Source: Planctomycetota bacterium
GTDB lineage: Bacteria > Planctomycetota > Planctomycetia > Pirellulales > Thermoguttaceae
Direction: 5' to 3'
DNA length: 9,402 bases
NCBI GenBank assembly: GCA_025356915.1
Contig: JANXQG010000124.1
Coordinates: 1-9,402, forward strand
How positions within the stretch are numbered: position 1 is the stretch's first letter; every line of letters starts with the position of its first letter. Below the pieces are notes generated by a model. That model made no database searches. It was given only the letters and a program-made list of their open reading frames with translations, and was not told the DNA's origin. Positions 7,145 through 9,402 of the stretch are shown here, one piece after another. The position numbers and the translations under genes were made by a program.

Positions 7145-7779
7145 TACGGTAGCTTCCATTGTTCGACCAGATCCTTGGGTACGTTGGCGCGCATCCATGT
7201 GCGCACATCCTCTTGCACAGCCACATAAGCACTGTACTTTCTCGTGTAATCGTCTCCTTCCGTGGGGTTCACACGCCATTCGCCGGTCCAGATGACGCGT
7301 TTGCAGTCCTTGACTACGCCGCGCGAAGGGCCGTCCGCGCGAAGCTTCTGATCCTTGTACTCACATTCGCTGCGAAAACGCGGCGAAACATCCATGTGTG
7401 CCTTACGATCGTAGAACGACGCCTTGTAGAAGATCGAACACCGCTCACGACCCTGCTCATCAACGATGTAGGACCACATGTCATGGTCGCCGCCCTCTTT
7501 CGTCCAGCCCTCCGGCAGCTTCGCCTGCGTGAACAGCGTGTCACCACCACAGACCTTTCCGAAGCGGAAGCCCCATGACTCCAGGAAGCCCCATGACTCC
7601 AGGATGCGACGCCCAGATCCTCGTTCCATCTCGCAGCCGAACGGGTCCTGGATGTCCGTCGGCAGGATCTCGCTCTCCAGGAACTGCATCTGTCCACGCT
7701 TCTCACTCGGCAGAGAGCGGCCATGAATCCGGTGATCGGCTCCTTGCGGACGGTCTTCGACTACATTCTTCTTGTTCAT
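7144..7779 (-). CDS. Phage accessory hypothetical protein, 211 aa
   Basis: A 211-residue soluble protein without a recognised family. The N-terminal 45 residues are polar and probably flexible. The C-terminal half is beta-rich with many aromatics (WSYIVDEQGRERCSIFYKA, KRVIWTGEWRVN, KYSAYVAVQ) and ends with a helix (LVEQWKLP). The middle contains LESWGF twice in a row, from an 18-base tandem duplication. AGGTGA at 7789-7784 lies 4 bases before the ATG and supports this start. It lies 40 bases downstream of the 386-aa gene and its stop overlaps the next small gene, so the three are probably one operon. Some large phage genomes carry proteins of this general 'D..GR.R.SIFYKA.FYDR.A' type, but the role is unknown to me. 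Confidence 0.8.
   Translation of the reverse strand: MNKKNVVEDRPQGADHRIHGRSLPSEKRGQMQFLESEILPTDIQDPFGCEMERGSGRRILESWGFLESWGFRFGKVCGGDTLFTQAKLPEGWTKEGGDHDMWSYIVDEQGRERCSIFYKASFYDRKAHMDVSPRFRSECEYKDQKLRADGPSRGVVKDCKRVIWTGEWRVNPTEGDDYTRKYSAYVAVQEDVRTWMRANVPKDLVEQWKLP
7567..7604 (-). repeat. 18-base in-frame tandem duplication
   Basis: Two adjacent copies of an 18-base unit (7567-7584 and 7585-7602), identical, with the match continuing two bases further. They encode LESWGFLESWGF on the minus strand. Because the unit is a multiple of three the frame is preserved. Perfect identity suggests a recent replication slippage event. Confidence 0.95.
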
Positions 7780-7783
7780 GGCA

Positions 7784-7789
7784 TCACCT
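7784..7789 (-). promoter_or_regulatory. Ribosome binding site of the 211-aa gene
   Basis: AGGTGA on the minus strand, 4 bases before the ATG at 7779. The spacing is slightly short but the match is good. Confidence 0.6.
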
Positions 7790-7790
7790 A

Positions 7791-7823
7791 ACCTTACCGT
7801 AAGTCATCCACGCCGGATGTCAA
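7791..7823 (-). promoter_or_regulatory. Possible secondary promoter with inverted repeat before the 211-aa gene
   Basis: A perfect TTGACA (7823-7818) overlaps the TGA stop of the 386-aa gene. At 16 bases the -10 candidate is only TACGGT, a weak match. A 5+1+5 inverted repeat CTTAC-N-GTAAG (7793-7803) covers that -10 position, where an operator would sit. It may allow the 211-aa gene to be expressed apart from the gene before it, but the weak -10 makes this uncertain. Confidence 0.35.
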
Positions 7824-8980
7824 GCAGCCTGCTTCCGTGCCACGCAGGCGCAGCGGCTCAGGGTCGTCTGGAGGACGTCCTTGTAGACCTGGTGGCTCTT
7901 CACGGTCCCCTTGACATCGTAGGTGGTCCCGACATCCAGGCGGGCGCTGCTGGACTTCCAGACAGCCACGTTGCCGGCCGCATCGTGCATGATGTGCATG
8001 TGCGTAGTACCGTACACACCGTCGAGGTCGATGATCTTGTCGACCGTCAGCACGAACTGGTCGCGCTTGCCCAGCGTGCCGAAATACTTGGAGTTGGCAC
8101 CTTCGACCTTGCGTGCCAGGGTGCGCTCATAGCAGGGCCACAAGGCTGCCACGATGCCCAGGTGGCGGGGTTCCACGTAGTCGCGGCTCACAAGGGTCCG
8201 GAGGTTGTGCATGAACTCACTGTCGTCGGTGCTGTTGCGGCACCAGGCCAGGGCCTCCTCGGCTGCCTTGGTCTCTTCGTCCGACGCTGGGGCTGGCTGC
8301 GGGCCCGGACACTTGGTGGTCCAATCGATGATGGCAAGAACGTCGTTGCGGGTCGACCGATCTTCCTGCGACTTGTGCCAGCCGAAGGCGCGGACACTGC
8401 GGATCGTCATGGCGACCACCGTCAGGAGGTCGTACACGCGGCTGCGCGGATCCACTTCGCCCATACCCTCGAAGTCATCGAGGTCGCCGTTGCAGACGCG
8501 CGCGAAGGCGCAGGCCCAGGCCAATGCAGCGGGGTCGATCCCGAGGAAGTCGTGCACGCAGCTGGTACCCACCTGCATGAACGTGCCGGCCGCGTTCACG
8601 ATCACGTGGGTCTCGATGCGCTTACGATTCTGGTGGCAGTGGTCACAGGCCGGTCCGACCGTGCGGTAGGCTACGGGGACCTCGATGTCACAGTGCGATC
8701 GGTTCACGACGTTTGCCTTCTCGCCGTGCTCCAGGGTGGCGATGAACTTCCAGCCGCCAGGCAGTTCCACACGGCCACCCGTGACTACGACCTCGGTGAT
8801 CATGACCTTGACGTCCCGTCCACCCTCACCGCAGCGGGTAACGACGCGGGAACCTCCCACACGGTAGCTGGGCACCGCGACGCCCAGCTTGGTGGCTCGG
8901 CGGATGAGACCATCGAGGGCTAGGGTGACGCTGTCGATACGACCAGCGGTGACTTCGATTGTGGTGGCTGCGGATTTCAT
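7820..8980 (-). CDS. Four-cysteine (zinc-ribbon-like) plus OB-fold-like protein, 386 aa
   Basis: A 386-residue soluble protein. A candidate metal-binding cluster is C97, then the CDHC pair C112/C115, then C141 in QVGTSCVHDFLG, with a basic stretch (NRKRIETHV) between. This pattern is found in uncharacterised proteins of phages and plasmids. Residues about 300-380 (QFVLTVDKII...GNVAVWKSS...VGTTYDVKGTVKSHQVY...QTTLSRC) look like an OB fold of the kind used for single-stranded nucleic acid binding. The middle (about 150-290) is helical. I infer a nucleic-acid-binding accessory role, with no enzyme motif seen. The start at 8980 is preferred over 9160 because the extension would read through a T-run hairpin region and both promoters. 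There is no ribosome site, which fits a leaderless mRNA. It is first in a minus-strand operon. Confidence 0.85.
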   Translation of the reverse strand: MKSAATTIEVTAGRIDSVTLALDGLIRRATKLGVAVPSYRVGGSRVVTRCGEGGRDVKVMITEVVVTGGRVELPGGWKFIATLEHGEKANVVNRSHCDIEVPVAYRTVGPACDHCHQNRKRIETHVIVNAAGTFMQVGTSCVHDFLGIDPAALAWACAFARVCNGDLDDFEGMGEVDPRSRVYDLLTVVAMTIRSVRAFGWHKSQEDRSTRNDVLAIIDWTTKCPGPQPAPASDEETKAAEEALAWCRNSTDDSEFMHNLRTLVSRDYVEPRHLGIVAALWPCYERTLARKVEGANSKYFGTLGKRDQFVLTVDKIIDLDGVYGTTHMHIMHDAAGNVAVWKSSSARLDVGTTYDVKGTVKSHQVYKDVLQTTLSRCACVARKQAA

Positions 8981-8986
8981 ACAAGG

Positions 8987-9015
8987 ATCATATGTCCATC
9001 CAGGCTGGTTGTCCA
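8987..9015 (-). promoter_or_regulatory. Strong promoter giving a predicted leaderless mRNA
   Basis: On the minus strand TGGACA (9015-9010), a 17-base spacer and TATGAT (8992-8987) match the sigma-70 consensus at 10 of 12 positions. Six bases follow before the ATG at 8980, so the expected transcription start coincides with the A of the start codon. No Shine-Dalgarno is present between them. Confidence 0.65.
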
Positions 9016-9027
9016 GTCGCTGCTGCG

Positions 9028-9062
9028 AAAAAAAAAGCATCAGCCCAATGAAGGTCGGGCTG
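9028..9062 (-). terminator. Intrinsic terminator-like hairpin with T9 tail, minus strand
   Basis: CAGCCC (9062-9057) and GGGCTG (9046-9041) form a 6-bp GC-rich stem with a 10-base loop, followed after four bases by nine T (9036-9028). It would end minus-strand transcripts coming from the right before the promoter of the 386-aa gene. Since the gene to the right is on the plus strand, it must stop antisense read-through or a short RNA. Confidence 0.55.
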
Positions 9063-9082
9063 CACTTTCGTACATTGGGGCT
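9042..9082. repeat. Competing inverted repeat overlapping the terminator hairpin
   Basis: AGCCCAATG (9042-9050) and CATTGGGGCT (9073-9082) pair over 9 positions with one bulged base. This pairing shares the GGGCT strand (on the minus-strand RNA) with the terminator stem, so the two structures cannot form at once with that strand. Confidence 0.5.
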
Positions 9083-9111
9083 TGACAACAGTCTGTGCGA
9101 AGCCGTACCAT
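9082..9111 (+). promoter_or_regulatory. Sigma-70-type promoter of the Imm5-like gene
   Basis: TTGACA at 9082-9087 is a perfect -35. TACCAT at 9106-9111, 18 bases on, matches the -10 consensus at four of six positions. The predicted start, near 9118, leaves a leader of about 22 bases containing the ribosome site at 9131. It is divergent from the minus-strand promoter at 8987-9015. Confidence 0.6.
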
Positions 9112-9130
9112 CCTGAAGAATCAGTACGCT

Positions 9131-9137
9131 GGAGAGA
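9131..9137 (+). promoter_or_regulatory. Ribosome binding site of the Imm5-like gene
   Basis: GGAGAGA, with its GGAG core 6 bases before the ATG at 9141. It favours 9141 over the second in-frame ATG at 9147, which would be 12 bases from the core. Confidence 0.75.
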
Positions 9138-9140
9138 CAT

Positions 9141-9402
9141 ATGAACATGAGTACGCGCACGAAGAACCCGGTTTCCAGTCACTTGCGAAAGATCGGCGCC
9201 TGCAATGAGGCCATCCAGTGGGCCAAGGGTAGGAAGTCCATGGCTGCAGCCTGGAAGGCATGCCCCCGTGGTGACTGGCTTCTCTGGTACGCAGCCAAGA
9301 TCGGGGTGGACCAGAAGCTACTGGTCCGGGCCGCTTGCCTCTGTGCGAGAGAGGCACTGAAGTACGTACCGGCTGGTGAAGACCGTCCCCTGAGAGCCAT
9401 CG
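9141..9402 (+). CDS. Imm5-like 'putative immunity protein' (partial, runs off the right edge)
   Basis: The first 87 residues of a gene with no stop before the window ends. After a short basic N-terminus the sequence shows the pattern 'ACNEAIQWAKG...AAAWKACPRGDWLLWYAAKIG', then a helix with 'LVRAACLCAREAL', then 'GEDRPLRAI'. This order (C..A..W, W..CPR.DW..W, A...AR.AL, D.RP..AI) is what I recall of small helical proteins annotated as putative immunity or Imm5-like, common in bacteria and in some phages. Family members are inferred to bind and neutralise a toxin, but direct function is not established here. No partner toxin gene is visible in the window. It has its own promoter and ribosome site and is divergent from the minus-strand operon, so it is expressed independently of the tail genes. 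Confidence 0.75.
   Translation, partial: MNMSTRTKNPVSSHLRKIGACNEAIQWAKGRKSMAAAWKACPRGDWLLWYAAKIGVDQKLLVRAACLCAREALKYVPAGEDRPLRAI

Noticed and set aside
7772..8923. A long plus-strand open frame (383 residues) opposite the 386-aa gene.
   Set aside because: It is the complement of a well-formed minus-strand gene with a promoter. Its product is rich in His, Val, Asp and Gly without domain pattern, and it has no ribosome site.
8981..9160. A 60-residue N-terminal extension of the 386-aa protein, starting at 9160.
   Set aside because: It would translate through the T9 hairpin and both promoters, and its start lies inside the opposing Imm5-like gene. The extension looks unlike the rest of the protein.
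1..9402. CRISPR arrays, tRNA genes, insertion sequences, integrase or attachment sites.
   Set aside because: No regularly spaced repeats, cloverleaf sequences, transposase or integrase motifs or terminal repeats were found on reading both strands.

Overview
This window looks like part of the genome of a tailed bacteriophage with a contractile (myovirus-type) tail, or a prophage or related contractile injection system. The main reason is a tight plus-strand block from 67 to 6897 containing a clear baseplate J/gp6-like protein. A probable gp25/W-like baseplate wedge protein lies just before it, and a large beta-propeller-bearing protein sits in the slot after J where baseplate periphery or receptor-contact proteins are usual. 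The sequence does not identify the host. Moderately high GC, good sigma-70-type promoters and a T-tailed hairpin point to an ordinary bacterial host. No integrase, att site, tRNA, CRISPR array or insertion sequence is visible.

Layout, left to right. Bases 2-58 are the tail end of an upstream gene. Six plus-strand genes follow with spacings from 21 bases down to overlaps: an unrecognised 664-aa cysteine-rich structural protein (67-2061), an unrecognised 180-aa protein (2069-2611), a gp25/W-like wedge candidate of 157 aa (2620-3093), a J/gp6-like protein of 467 aa (3115-4518), a small 85-aa protein (4505-4762) and a 712-aa protein with a C-terminal propeller (4759-6897). They read as one late operon. 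Several starts lack a Shine-Dalgarno and probably depend on translation of the gene before.

At about 6874-6897 the coding strand switches. A minus-strand accessory operon runs right to left from 8980: a 386-aa four-cysteine plus probable OB-fold protein, a 211-aa protein with an in-frame six-residue tandem duplication, and two small overlapping reading frames (7144-6953 and 7038-6874). The small pair may be one gene split by a +1 frameshift. The operon is preceded by a strong promoter placed so that transcription should begin on the A of the start codon, giving a leaderless mRNA.

The 160-base intergenic region 8981-9140 carries divergent promoters and a minus-strand terminator-like hairpin with two competing pairings. 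The plus promoter drives a gene that runs off the right edge (9141-9402). Its product resembles the small 'putative immunity protein'/Imm5-like family.

The plus-strand block builds the baseplate. The right part is accessory and probably expressed separately. The points most worth following are the propeller fusion and its GC jump, the leaderless promoter, the possible frameshift, the competing hairpins, and the Imm5-like gene in a phage setting.
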